This document shows, in pieces, positions 1 to 8,701 of a stretch of DNA of 64,000 nucleotides; the stretch's first letter is position 1, and each line of letters begins with the position of its first letter. The stretch spans positions 124,001 to 188,000 of the forward strand of contig NZ_LMXN01000002.1 in the NCBI RefSeq assembly GCF_001442615.1, in the 5' to 3' direction. The notes beneath the pieces are model-generated. The model was not told where the DNA came from and made no database searches. It saw nothing but the letters and a program-made list of their open reading frames with translations. Source of the DNA: Algoriphagus resistens (GTDB taxonomy: Bacteria; Bacteroidota; Bacteroidia; Cytophagales; Cyclobacteriaceae). The position numbers and the translations under genes were made by a program.

Positions 1-19
1 GGGATGAGGTAGATAAACC

Positions 20-47
20 AATTGCAAATTGATAAGAATATGCAGGG
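20..47 (+). repeat. Direct repeat copy 1 flanking ATPase/RloB pair
   Basis: The first 22 bases (from AATTGCAAATTG to GAATAT) are identical to 2664-2685, and the match continues through CAGGG with one extra G here. The two copies bracket the ATPase/RloB pair. In both copies the same frame reads LQIDKN, so the repeat may be duplicated coding sequence of a lost recombinase. It could be an attachment-site or target-site duplication; the sequence alone does not decide. Confidence 0.7.
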
Positions 48-458
48 ACTAGTTAAAAGAATATAGAAGTAAATCGGTAAATTCGGACTCACAGAAGACG
101 CCCTGCGCTTCAAATCAAAACAGATGCTATTTTGGGTTTTTATGAGTCGTTAGTTAGAAGCATACAAGCTAGATCAGTATTGATAGAAGAAAACAAGAAG
201 TTTCTACCACGAATTTAATGGAAGTCCAGCAATGAAAACCTGACCAAATACTGATAACTCAATATGAGAGATCGTCATTTAGCCCTTTAAATGCCCATGA
301 GTGTATTTCCTCTTACATTTAAACTAACTAAGAATCGTGTTTTCCACTAACTTAAGGGTAGAACCAACAAGAAGAAGAGGAATGGTTTTTTTAGTAGGAC
401 GAATATTTCACTTAAGAAAAGCTTTTTTTGAGGAACAAGTCTTCCATCATTAGCGTTT

Positions 459-475
459 AAGAGAAAAATTCTCTT
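459..475. promoter_or_regulatory. Small inverted repeat 17 bases before the ATPase gene
   Basis: The sequence AAGAGAA-AAA-TTCTCTT forms a perfect 7-bp stem with a 3-nt loop, ending 17 bases before the ATG at 493. Its place between the likely promoter and the start codon suits an operator or a leader hairpin. Nothing else identifies its role. Confidence 0.35.
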
Positions 476-492
476 TATTTGAAAAAAAAGTT

Positions 493-1833
493 ATGCTGAT
501 CAGATTTGTTGTGAATAACTTCCTCTCATTCAATGAGGAAAGGGAGTTTAATATGTTGGCAGGTTCCTTCAAAACCCATAAACATCATGTTTACAAAGCA
601 GGCAAAGTTGATGTTTTGAAAGCAACTGCCATATATGGAGCAAATGGAGCAGGGAAATCAAACCTGATTAAAGCGATTGAGTTTTTGCAAGATACTGTGA
701 GGGAAGGGGGGCTTCTACAATCTGTGAATGGTAAAAAGTTCAAACTAGATAAGGCAAATGCTAGTAAACCAGTTTCTTTTGAAATAGAGTTCTCAATTGA
801 ACAGATTATATATGCTTATGGAGTTAGCTTTGATTACAATGTTGTAGTTGAAGAGTGGTTGTATGAGTCAGGAGTAACAAAAGAAGATAAACTTATATTT
901 GAACGGAAGTCAACTAAATCAGGTAAGACTAATATAAAAATAGCAGATAAGTACCGCAGAACTCAAAAGCAAAAACTTTTGATAGAACTGCTAGAAGAGA
1001 ATCTTTTGAAGGCTAATGAATTGTTATTAGGTAAAACCGCGGAATTAAAGATTGATGTATTAATATCTGTTAAAAGGAAAATAACTAAAAATATTGTAAT
1101 TATTCATCCAGGTAGTAAAATCCATAGTTTAGTTCCCCCATTAACATCTTCATCAAAATTTAAAAAATTCGCTAACGACCTTTTGAACACTTTTGATACA
1201 GGTGTCAAAGAACTGGGGATAGAAACGATTGATTTTGAAAAATACTTTGGAGATGACGATGATGAATTAAAGAAAGAGATAATTGAACACATTGAGGCTG
1301 GAAATGATGTTACAATTGATACTCATGCGGGTGGTATTGTAGTTACAAAAGAGAAAGGGAAATACATAGTTAAGAAAGTCGTTTCTCATCATTTAGATAG
1401 TGATAGTAATAAAGTACAATTTGAGTTGAATGAAGAATCAGATGGTACGCAGCGACTTTTAGATTTTATTCCTGCATTTGATGGTATGCTACATCATGGG
1501 ATGACATTTATAATAGACGAAATAGATCAAAGTTTACATCCGTCACTTCTAAAATCCTTAGTTCGAAAGATTATGGAAGATGAAAAAACTAGTGGACAAA
1601 TGATATTTACAACCCATGAATCTAATTTATTAGACCTAGATATATTCAGGCAAGATGAAATTTGGTTTATTGAGAAAAATAAACAATTAGGGGGATCCCA
1701 TTTGTATTCCTTAAGCGACTTCAAACCCAGATATGATCTTGATATTCGTAAAGGTTATTTAAAAGGACGGTTTGGAGCTATTCCATTTCTTGCTCATCTA
1801 GAGGATTTAAAGTGGGAGACTAACGATGCATAA
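493..1833 (+). CDS. AAA ATPase, AbiLi/RloA-like defence protein
   Basis: This 446-residue cytoplasmic ATPase is of the ABC/SMC-like AAA type paired with RloB (Abi system AbiL, partner AbiLi). It starts with a recF/OLD-like strand (MLIRFVVNNFLSF). Walker A is GANGAGKSN at residues 49-57, a signature-like DGTQR lies at 317-321, Walker B IIDEID has its DE at 342-343, and the switch His is H375 in FTTHES. All ATPase motifs are intact. It overlaps the next gene by 8 bases (ATG within GATGCATAA), so the two are translationally coupled. In this family the ATPase is thought to sense infection and control a toxic TOPRIM-like partner. The specific trigger cannot be read from sequence. Confidence 0.85.
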   Translation: MLIRFVVNNFLSFNEEREFNMLAGSFKTHKHHVYKAGKVDVLKATAIYGANGAGKSNLIKAIEFLQDTVREGGLLQSVNGKKFKLDKANASKPVSFEIEFSIEQIIYAYGVSFDYNVVVEEWLYESGVTKEDKLIFERKSTKSGKTNIKIADKYRRTQKQKLLIELLEENLLKANELLLGKTAELKIDVLISVKRKITKNIVIIHPGSKIHSLVPPLTSSSKFKKFANDLLNTFDTGVKELGIETIDFEKYFGDDDDELKKEIIEHIEAGNDVTIDTHAGGIVVTKEKGKYIVKKVVSHHLDSDSNKVQFELNEESDGTQRLLDFIPAFDGMLHHGMTFIIDEIDQSLHPSLLKSLVRKIMEDEKTSGQMIFTTHESNLLDLDIFRQDEIWFIEKNKQLGGSHLYSLSDFKPRYDLDIRKGYLKGRFGAIPFLAHLEDLKWETNDA

Positions 1834-2572
1834 GAAAAGAGGCTATAAAAGAGATACACCAATAGAGCTAGTAAGAGATTACAAGCTTTTTGCTATTGCG
1901 TGTGAAGGAGGTAAACGAGAACCTGAATATTTTAAAACTTTAGAATATTTATCTAGAAAAATAAAAGTTGATATTATTGAAGAGAAGGTTACAGATGAAG
2001 AATTGATTCCAAAACTTGGCACAAAATCAGCCCCTAAATGGGTGCTACAAAGAGTAGTTACATATATAGAACAGGAGGGACTAATTGATGAAGATCAATT
2101 ATGGATAGTTATGGATGTTGACAGGTGGAAAAAAGAACAATTAAGAGAAATAGCGATGTATTGTGATCAACATCCAAACTGGCATATTGTATTGAGTAAT
2201 CCATGTTTTGAAGTATGGCTTTATTTTCATAAAAAAGGCAATATCAAAGATTCTGGTTCAATGTCGTGTAACGATTTCAAAAATGAAATTTCTAAACTTG
2301 AAAAAGGTGGATACCATCCATTTAAATTTATCTCATCATTGTCGGACGCAATCAAAAATGCTAAAGCTGCTGATAGCGATATAAAACATTTTATACCCAA
2401 TGAAAAGGAAACAAAAATATATCAACTAGGAGAATCAATACTAAAAGTAGTTGGTAAAAATGAGTTCAATGAATTTTTAAGTAAAACCCTCCCTAGCCTT
2501 ATTCAGGCAGAGGCTGATAAAATTAAACAATTTAGTAAGAATAGGGGAAAGAAGCCATCGGCAAACAACTAA
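1826..2572 (+). CDS. RloB-like TOPRIM-type nuclease, AbiLii-like
   Basis: This is a 248-residue RloB-family protein, the usual partner of the preceding ATPase. An acidic motif CEGGKREPEYF places E27 at the TOPRIM glutamate position. WIVMDVDRW provides the D97-x-D99 pair, and SNPCFEVWLYFH (124-135) is the conserved RloB block. The C-terminus is Lys-rich. All expected acidic residues are present, so the protein is probably active. Known family context indicates an abortive-infection effector, likely a nuclease; its target is unknown. The second, broken copy of such a pair lies at 5972-7891 and is only distantly similar. Confidence 0.85.
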   Translation: MHKKRGYKRDTPIELVRDYKLFAIACEGGKREPEYFKTLEYLSRKIKVDIIEEKVTDEELIPKLGTKSAPKWVLQRVVTYIEQEGLIDEDQLWIVMDVDRWKKEQLREIAMYCDQHPNWHIVLSNPCFEVWLYFHKKGNIKDSGSMSCNDFKNEISKLEKGGYHPFKFISSLSDAIKNAKAADSDIKHFIPNEKETKIYQLGESILKVVGKNEFNEFLSKTLPSLIQAEADKIKQFSKNRGKKPSANN

Positions 2573-2663
2573 CCTATTATTGTATGTGAAGTACGGTAAA
2601 TCAAGGTTTCGATGCACGAATCCTGGTAGTTTCTTATTGTATTTAGTTCGATTTTAAATGAAA

Positions 2664-2690
2664 AATTGCAAATTGATAAGAATATCAGGG
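2664..2690 (+). repeat. Direct repeat copy 2 flanking ATPase/RloB pair
   Basis: This is the second copy of the repeat seen at 20-47, identical over the first 22 bases and lacking one G before CAGGG. It lies at the beginning of the recombinase-domain remnant, 91 bases after the RloB stop. A duplication of this size on either side of a two-gene defence unit is what an insertion event would leave. Confidence 0.7.
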
Positions 2691-3136
2691 TGGAATTACA
2701 AATTTTATTCAGTTGCCACAATAACTTGACTAACCCGAAAGGGGAAGTTGTTATATGTGCTAAGATAATTCGTGAAGCATTTAATTTAGTAGCTACTGGT
2801 GACTTCTCTGTCGAACATGTTTTTAGAAGTATGAGGGAGAAAGGATTAAGAATGAGCAAGGCAAACTTCTGGAGAATGCTCAGAAGCAGACACTACATAG
2901 GGAAAATATTTGTCGCTGCATTTAAAGATGAGGATGCACATTATGTAGAAGGCCAAAATGACGGAATTATTGCTATACCAACTTTTTTAAAAGTGCAGGA
3001 TGTTTTAGATTGTATAATCCTTGTTTTATTAAGAGATATTCCTCGGTTCCTGCTACGGTCTGAAAAGCGGGTAGTTTTTAAAGTAGATTCAAAATCCTGT
3101 AAATTTACTGATTTACAGGATTTTGATTTCCCTTGA
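2666..3136 (+). pseudogene. Serine recombinase, Recombinase-domain fragment
   Basis: Codons from about 2780 to 3010 read as the central Recombinase domain (PF07508-type) of a large serine recombinase: IIREAFNLVATG, then VFRSMREKGLRMSKANFWR, RHYIGKIFV and KVQDVLD. The N-terminal resolvase domain with its catalytic Ser is missing, and after VLDC the frame runs into unrelated sequence and a hairpin, so this is a fragment. The TTG at 2666 is only the first possible start. A matching C-terminal end lies at 5044-5339, beyond hipBA, so one recombinase gene may have been split by an insertion, or these are pieces of two copies. Confidence 0.75.
3091..3124. terminator. Strong 14-bp hairpin within the recombinase remnant
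   Basis: AAAATCCTGTAAAT and ATTTACAGGATTTT form a perfect 14-bp stem around the loop TTACTG. Its A-rich left and T-rich right ends suit a bidirectional terminator. Part of the right arm (ACAGGATTT) recurs about 60 bases downstream near 3180. It sits where recombinase similarity ends, so it may be part of a separate intergenic repeat. Confidence 0.55.
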
Positions 3137-3293
3137 AACAGGTTTCGTCGACTTGACCGAACAAATTTCGAAACACTTTTTACAGGATTTGAAGAAATTA
3201 GTAAATGCGTAATTGAATTTCATTTTGCTTCCTTTACTAGACAATATTGAAAATTATATTCTTTAGAAGAGTAAATTAAAAGCAAATTAATGA

Positions 3294-3323
3294 TTGTTAT
3301 TTCAGTCATTTGTTGTATTTTTG
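3294..3323 (+). promoter_or_regulatory. Bacteroidota-type promoter of hipB
   Basis: TTG at 3294-3296, exactly 19 bases, then TATTTTTG at 3316-3323 match the Bacteroidota -33/-7 consensus (TTG and TAnnTTTG). Transcription would begin around 3330, so the TTG at 3294 is a promoter element and not a start codon. The first ATG is then 3336, giving a very short leader. Confidence 0.7.
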
Positions 3324-3335
3324 TTTGAAATAGCA

Positions 3336-3632
3336 ATGATTATGAATACTCGCAAGCAAATCATCTTGCCAAAGCACAACCAGTTGCTAGAGCAGATGGG
3401 CGAAAATATTAAGCTGGCTCGCAAACGTCGTAAGCTGACTACCATTCAAGTAGCAGAGCGAGCGGATATTGCTCGTTCTACACTATATCTGATAGAGAAA
3501 GGAGACCCAAGCGTAGCTTTTGGTGGATATTTTAACGTTCTTAGAGTTTTAGGTTTACAAGAAGATGTACTTAAACTCGGTGCAGACGATGAACTGGGTA
3601 GAAAATTACAGGACCTTGAATTATTGAAGTAA
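3336..3632 (+). CDS. hipB: HipB-like XRE-family antitoxin/regulator
   Basis: The protein has 98 residues if started at ATG 3336 (ATG 3342 is equally possible). A helix-turn-helix of the XRE type spans about residues 17-70: MGENIKLARKRRKLTTIQV, then AERADIARSTLYLIEKGDPS. In HipBA systems such proteins bind the HipA kinase and repress their own operon. It ends 2 bases before the hipA start, the usual antitoxin-first arrangement. The gene looks intact, though its partner carries a frameshift. Confidence 0.85.
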   Translation: MIMNTRKQIILPKHNQLLEQMGENIKLARKRRKLTTIQVAERADIARSTLYLIEKGDPSVAFGGYFNVLRVLGLQEDVLKLGADDELGRKLQDLELLK

Positions 3633-3634
3633 AA

Positions 3635-4892
3635 ATGGTGAAACAGAAATTTGATATTTACGTGTTCGCCCATTGGAAAGGAATGCCTGAACCCAAACTG
3701 ATGGGGGTATTGTCAGCTCATCATGCAAAGGGGAAAAAGGCTTTTAGTTTTGAATATGACAAAGCTTGGATAAAATCCGAGCAGCAATTGCAGATAGACC
3801 CTGATATACAGTTCTATTCAGGGGCTCAGTTTCCCAACCAGAAAGTAAATTTTGGTATTTTTCTAGACAGTATGCCTGATACATGGGGACGCACATTGAT
3901 GAAACGTCGGGTGGCTCAGCAAGCTCTTGAACATGGAGAAAAGGCAACGAATCTTTATGACATCGATTATTTGTTGGGGGTTTATGATGAAAGCCGGATG
4001 GGTGCACTGCGTTTTAAGACAACTTTAGGTGGATCTTTTTTGGATGATAATGCCGATATGCCAACTCCACCATGGTCGTCTGTTAGAGAGTTGCAGCATG
4101 CCGCTGATTTGGTGGAGGGCGATAGTGAAAGCGCAGATATCAAAAAATGGCTGGGCTATCCTGATGGCTCCTGGATCGTCTTTGGGCGGTGCCAGACCTA
4201 AGGCAAACATACTTGACGAAGAAAAATCTTTGTGGATAGCCAAGTTTCCATCTAAAAACGACACCATGGACAAAGCGGCATGGGAATTTCTTGCTTACCA
4301 ATTGGCCATAGATGCGGGTATAGTAATGGCTCAGTGCAGATTGGAAAAAATATCAGGTAGATACCATACTTTTTTTACCAAAAGATTTGACAGACATAAA
4401 ATTGAACGCATCCATTTTGCATCTGCTATGACCATGACGGGGAATAGCGAAGATACCATTAGAGATACCTCCGCCAGCTATCTGGATATCGCTGAGTTTA
4501 TCCAGAATAATGGCACTTCCATCGAGAAGAACCTCCACCAACTATGGCGGAGGATTGTTTTTAATATTGCTATATCCAATACGGACGATCACTTGCGCAA
4601 CCATGGATTCTTGCTGACGGATAATGGATGGGTGCTTTCTCCGGCCTACGACATCAATCCATCAATAGATAAAAATGGCTTGGCCTTGAATATTGATATG
4701 GACAACAATGCATTGGATATGGAATTGGCGAAAAGTGTTGGTGTTTTTTTTCGATTAAGTGAAAAGGACATGGAACAAATCATCAGTGAAGTACTATGTA
4801 GCGTAAATAACTGGAAAGAAAAGGCCAAGCAATTAGGAATCTCAAGAGCCGAGCAGGAACTGATGCAGGCTGCATTTAGATTTTCTGAGTAA
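3635..4892 (+). pseudogene. hipA: HipA-family Ser/Thr kinase toxin, frameshifted
   Basis: The N-terminal HipA domain is read from 3635 (VNFGIFLDSMPDTWGRTLM, then YDIDYLLGVYDESRMGALRF). The kinase part continues in another frame through 4892. The switch falls near 4153-4155: dropping one G from the GGG there restores WLAILMAPGSSLGGARPKA, the conserved loop. Catalytic motifs remain intact: FTKRFDR, NTDDHLRNHGF (catalytic Asp and Asn) and SPAYDINPS (metal-binding Asp). Joined length is about 418 residues, close to family size. The single extra base in a G run could be a real mutation or an assembly error. As written, the product is truncated before the kinase domain. Confidence 0.85.
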
Positions 4893-5043
4893 ATCTAAAA
4901 ATAGTTATACTGATGAAATCTATCTGCCTCTTTCCGACAACGACGAGGTGAATGAGAGTGCCAAAGCGACATTGACAGCTGTGAAAACCAGATTTCGGCA
5001 TTGAAGCTACCCCTGAAAAAAACTTTAAGGTAATGATAGACAG

Positions 5044-5339
5044 GGGTTGATTGTGATGGCTTAGCTTGGTGAGTTATATGAAAATGCGAGTGTCGAGGAG
5101 AAAAAGATTATACTGAGTTCGACTTTTTTAAAAAAAAAACTTTTCAGGACGAAAAAGTTTGAACCCCTGAAGTTAACAAATTTGTCAAGCTTATCTAGCT
5201 GATAAATAGCGGATTGTCTTCAAAAAATAAAGGCACAAATCCGATTTTGAAGGATTTGTGCTGTCAGGTGGAGCTAGTGAGAGATTACTCGAACCATTTT
5301 GAAGAAGATTTGGAGCTTATGGCGAGCTTATCAAGCTGA
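5044..5339 (+). pseudogene. Serine recombinase C-terminal remnant
   Basis: The frame from 5044 reads LGELYENASVEEKKIILSS followed by KLFRTKKFEPLK, the typical end of the C-terminal coiled-coil part of Bacteroidota serine recombinases. After a one-base shift near 5200 it continues with SSKNKGTNPILKDLCCQ and EEDLELMASLSS before a TGA. An in-frame TAG and the frameshift make it non-functional. It may be the tail of the recombinase whose middle lies at 2666-3010, with hipBA between them. The bases between hipA and 5044 carry no recognisable gene. Confidence 0.65.
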
Positions 5340-5408
5340 TTTAAAGGATTCTCTTAGACTGTTTTGAATAATGAACAGGTTGTAGCAATGGATATTTTTT
5401 CAATTAGT

Positions 5409-5430
5409 AAAGTGCGTTATAGTGTACTTT
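5409..5430. promoter_or_regulatory. Operator-like repeat 1 (AAAGTGC...GTACTTT)
   Basis: This imperfect palindrome reads AAAGTGC, 8 bases, GTACTTT. Two similar sites lie at 5469-5490 and 5532-5551, all upstream of or overlapping a broken HTH gene. Multiple palindromic sites before an XRE-type gene are typical of HipB or other antitoxin autoregulation. Confidence 0.5.
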
Positions 5431-5468
5431 ATGTGTGAGAATTCGTCTATGTATCTAAGTTTTCTATT

Positions 5469-5490
5469 AAAGTGCATTTTATTGCTCTTT
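5469..5490. promoter_or_regulatory. Operator-like repeat 2
   Basis: AAAGTGC, 8 bases, GCTCTTT: the same left arm and spacing as the site at 5409, with a weaker right arm. It lies 49 bases before the ATG of the broken HTH gene. Confidence 0.45.
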
Positions 5491-5531
5491 TTTGATATTG
5501 TTTTAAAGTATTTCCTGTTTTTGAGTTAAAT

Positions 5532-5551
5532 AGAGTACTATGATGCACTTT
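5532..5551. promoter_or_regulatory. Operator-like repeat 3 overlapping the HTH start
   Basis: On the minus strand this reads AAAGTGC, 6 bases, GTACTCT, so it is the same element in the opposite orientation with a spacer 2 bases shorter. It covers the ATG at 5540 of the HTH remnant, as an autorepression site would. Confidence 0.5.
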
Positions 5552-5686
5552 CCGGAAATGATAAAATCCATTAAAACGCGCAGAGAGATGCTGCAGGTTA
5601 ACCAAGAAATGCTTGCAGAACTATCTGGTGTTAGCCTAAGAACCTAAAAGCAGTTTGAAAGCGGAAGAGGCAGTCCAGTTTTTTAA
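5540..5686 (+). pseudogene. XRE-family HTH (HipB-like) remnant
   Basis: The reading frame from ATG 5540 gives MIKSIKTRREMLQ, then NQEMLAELSGVSLRT, then a TAA at 5645-5647, then KQFESGRGSPVF and a final stop at 5684-5686. This is the helix-turn-helix of a HipB-like antitoxin of the SLRTLKQFESGRG type with a stop in place of Leu and the C-terminal third lost. It differs clearly from the HipB at 3336, so it marks a second toxin-antitoxin module. No matching hipA follows. The three operator-like repeats upstream are still recognisable. Confidence 0.75.
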
Positions 5687-5971
5687 CTAAAAAAACTGGA
5701 CATTTTGAATCTTAAAAATAATGTCCAACTTATTGAAGCTAAATTGTTTAAGGGTTTTAATTAGCCTTAGCACCTAGGTGTTAATTTTAAGTGAGGTGCA
5801 GAAGGTGGTGTGGAAGTGGCCTCAGGAATTATGATATTGAAGATTTTTTTATCCAAATATGTAATATGTTTACATATTTATACTAAAAAAAACTAAAATC
5901 AGTATTTTTCGTAGTATTTTTATATACTCTTTTGCGAGTAAATTAAAAGCATTAGTCTTAAAAACACCTAG

Positions 5972-7278
5972 ATGATACTCAACTTTAGTGTCCAAAATTT
6001 TGGCCCTGTTAAGGAAAATCAAATCCTCTCTTTTGAAGCGGATAGCTCCACTCATTTGGAAGATCAATATGTGATTACTACCCAAAGCGGCATCAGGGTT
6101 TTGAAGCTTGGTCTTATTTATGGTGCCAATGCCTCAGGAAAGACACTATCCTTCGGGCTCTTGATTTTCTAAGGGATTTAGTCTTGGAACCGGAAGAAAA
6201 GAAAACAGCGCGACTTAAATTTTCTCCTTTTCTATTCGACCAGGAAACACCTCGTAACCCCTCGGTTCTTTCCATTGAATTTATCCAAGATGAGATAAAG
6301 TATTCTTATACAGTAGAATTCACCAAAAACGCAGTCTTAACCGAAGAGCTGACTTACTACAATCCGAACAAAGCCAATATTTTCAGGCGGACTACAGATG
6401 TTGAAAATCAGTTTACAGAAATCAAATTTGGAAGTAAGATCTCGGTAGATAAAGTGTATAAAAAGACACTGGAATCAAATACCCTGTGGAATAATACGGT
6501 ACTAGGAGGATACCTAAAGACTAATATTCAGGTAGATGAATTGAGGAATGTTGCTGACTGGTTTGAGAACCATCTCAAGCGAATGGTATTAACAAATACG
6601 CAGTTAGATACTTATGTTATACATAAAATTGATTCTGGTGAAATAGAGAAGAATGATATTTCAAGAATCTTACGTAGAGCTGATTTTAATATTTCAGATA
6701 TTGTAATAGATGAGAATGAGGGTGAAGTCAGTCCAGATTTTATGGAGCTTTTACAAAATAGGTTTCAGAAAAATTCCGATAGTTTTAAAGAATGGGTTAA
6801 AAAAGGAAAGGTCTCCTTTCCAAAATTGGAATTTGAACATACAGTAGGTGGTTCTAAGTATTTTTTACCATTTTTATCTGAATCTCAGGGAACTCAGCGG
6901 TATTTTGGGTTTGCAGGACTCTTGGCTTTGATGATCAAAGGGTCAGTTATTTTCCCGATTGACGAACTGGAGACTTCCTTACATCCTGATCTATACAATC
7001 ATTTTATCCTTTCATTCCTGATGAATACCAAGAATTCCCAGTTGATAGCCACTACGCACAACCGGGAAATTTTGGACAATAGGGATATCTATAGAAATGA
7101 TGCCATCTGGTTTACTGATAAAAATGAGAGTAGTGCTACTGAGCTTTATTCTTTGAGTGATTTTGATTCTTCTGTGATCAGAAATACTAGCAATGTATAT
7201 AATGCTTACAAGATAGGGAAGCTAGGAGGTGTGCCCCATACAGGGGACTTTTTTATCGATCTGACCCATGAGAAATAA
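5972..7278 (+). pseudogene. Second AAA ATPase of RloA/AbiLi type, frameshifted
   Basis: From ATG 5972 the product begins MILNFSVQNFGPVKENQIL and reaches Walker A GLIYGANASGKT at about residues 46-57. The frame is then lost near 6145. One missing base there would continue as TILRALDFLRDLVLEPEEKK into the frame ending at 7278. Downstream motifs are intact: SESQGTQRYFGF (signature-like), PIDELETSLHP (Walker B) and ATTHNREIL (switch His). The repaired length is about 435 residues, like the first ATPase, although identity is low. It overlaps the RloB-like gene by 11 bases. Sequencing or assembly error at the deletion cannot be excluded. Confidence 0.85.
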
Positions 7279-7891
7279 AAAGAATATCCTTTCTAAAGGA
7301 AAACCTATAGTTGCCGTAGTAGTAGATGGGGATACTGAAGCTTGGTATCTTAATATGCTCAAAAGAAACCATCCTGATTTACTGTTTCAGATCAAACCTG
7401 AAATTCCTCAGAAAAAGTCACTATCCAACCAATACGATAAGGTACTTAGTCTTTCTGATGACTATGACACTGTAGTATGGATGATCGATATGGACGTGAT
7501 TTTAAAAGAGACACGAGAGGCAAAAAAAGGTCAGCCTAGACCTCTCGACGAATTTTTGAAGTATAAGGGCTTATTGGATTAAGTTACGAATGTCACTGTT
7601 ATTATTAATCAACCATGCATGGAATTTTGGCTCTTGCTTCACTTTGAATTCACTCAGGCTCCTTTCGATGATTGTGCAAGAGCGGAGCGTAGCCTGAGAA
7701 AACATATGACAGCTTACGCCAAAGCACAGAAATATTACACCAGAGAAGGAGATGATATATATTTGAAGTTAAAAGAAAGGCTGCCTTCTGCTATAGGGCA
7801 TTCCAAAAAATGTAATGAGTTTGATCCTGAGAATCCGGATAGAGGACATTCTGGTATGCATAAGCTGTTTGGAATTTTAGGACTGTCTTGA
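7268..7891 (+). pseudogene. Second RloB-like gene, interrupted by an in-frame TAA
   Basis: The frame starts MRNKKNILSKGKPIVAVVVD with the TOPRIM-like acidic motif VDGDTEAWYL and the DxD strand WMIDMDV. A TAA at 7580-7582 interrupts it. The same frame resumes immediately with VTNVTVIINQPCMEFWLLLH, the conserved block seen in the first RloB as SNPCFEVWLYFH, and ends at 7891. Without the stop it would be 207 residues, somewhat shorter than the first copy. With the upstream ATPase also broken, this second defence pair is probably inactive. The stop is a substitution in a non-repetitive context, so it is harder to explain as a sequencing error than the nearby indels. Confidence 0.85.
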
Positions 7892-8052
7892 CTGTATCAA
7901 ACTTCATCAGCAGGGGATAATGACGTACTCCGTGGGTCGCCAATTGCCATATTGTTAACCATTATGTGGCATACAAGACCGATTGCAGGATATGAAATAT
8001 TTATTCCCAGTTTGATATTGATTCTTAATCAGGTTGTGAAAATGAAAAAGAT

Positions 8053-8433
8053 ATGAATGTACAAGAAAAGCAAGTAGTTGAAACCTATGTCAGTGCATAC
8101 AACAGTTTTGATATAGAAGGAATGGCCAAAAATCTTGATGAAAATATTGTATTCGAAAATATTTCAAATGATACAGTGGATTTGAGAACGGTAGGATTAA
8201 AAGCTTTTAAAAAGCAAGCAGAGTTAGCTAAGCAATATTTCAAGCAAAGGAAACAGACTATTGAATCTTGGGAATTTAGAGACTCTATTGTGATTATTAA
8301 CATTGATTACCAAGCAATATTAGCTATTGATTTACCAAATGGACTCAAATCGGGAGATACTTTGATTTTGAAAGGGAAATCGGAATTTGAATTTATGGAC
8401 GGAAAAATCAATAGAATAGCGGATAAAAGTTAA
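8053..8433 (+). CDS. NTF2-like/SnoaL-fold protein
   Basis: The 126-residue protein begins MNVQEKQVVETYVSAYNSFD, the first helix of an NTF2-fold (SnoaL-like) domain, and has the strand pattern KSEFEFMDGKINRIADKS at the end. There is no signal peptide, so it should be cytoplasmic. The fold binds small hydrophobic molecules and some members are isomerases, but no catalytic set can be assigned. It stands alone between the broken RloB-like gene and mobile-element debris. A second NTF2-fold gene lies at 9303. Confidence 0.7.
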   Translation: MNVQEKQVVETYVSAYNSFDIEGMAKNLDENIVFENISNDTVDLRTVGLKAFKKQAELAKQYFKQRKQTIESWEFRDSIVIINIDYQAILAIDLPNGLKSGDTLILKGKSEFEFMDGKINRIADKS

Positions 8434-8572
8434 GTACGCCACACAACCCGAGGGCACAATCTATGGCCTATGGCCGGGCGTGTAGGGGTTGGACACTTTT
8501 CCTCTTTTCATTATCTTTATCTGGGGCGAAAGTGAAGTGATTTTAAAACAGCCACAGATCATAGCCCAATCA

Positions 8573-8701
8573 TTAAATTTCATAATGCTTTGCAATCGCC
8601 GTCAAAATCATATCCCGTATAGAAGCTTTGGTATCTCTGCCAATCCCATATTTTAGCTTATCCAACATATCGGTTGGAATCCGAAGAGAATAGATTTTCA
8701 C
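8573..8701 (-). CDS. Short ribbon-helix-helix-like ORF, possibly a remnant
   Basis: The minus-strand frame from GTG 8701 encodes 42 residues: MKIYSLRIPTDMLDKLKYG, then DTKASIRDMILTAIAKHYE. A strand followed by two helices fits the ribbon-helix-helix fold of small antitoxins. There is no ATG; the frame stays open a further 30 or so codons upstream through the palindromes. No toxin partner adjoins, so it may be the leftover of a toxin-antitoxin or plasmid-maintenance gene. Confidence 0.45.
   Translation of the reverse strand: MKIYSLRIPTDMLDKLKYGIGRDTKASIRDMILTAIAKHYEI

Larger units (their letters stand above)
1..492. other. Left flank without an intact gene
   Basis: No intact gene is visible. 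A stretch near 125-220 can be read on the plus strand as about 30 codons ending at a TAA (..LIEENKKFLPRI), which looks like the C-terminus of a lost gene I do not recognise. The segment holds the first copy of a direct repeat (20-47) and a small hairpin before the next gene. It is AT-rich and full of stops in all frames, like an old insertion boundary. Confidence 0.5.

Noticed and set aside
3294..3335. TTG start extending HipB by 14 residues
   Set aside because: The TTG coincides with the -33 element of a good promoter 19 bases from TATTTTTG, so it should not be in the mRNA.
4145..4165. Programmed frameshifting in hipA
   Set aside because: No slippery heptamer or stimulatory structure is visible; a simple indel in GGG explains it.
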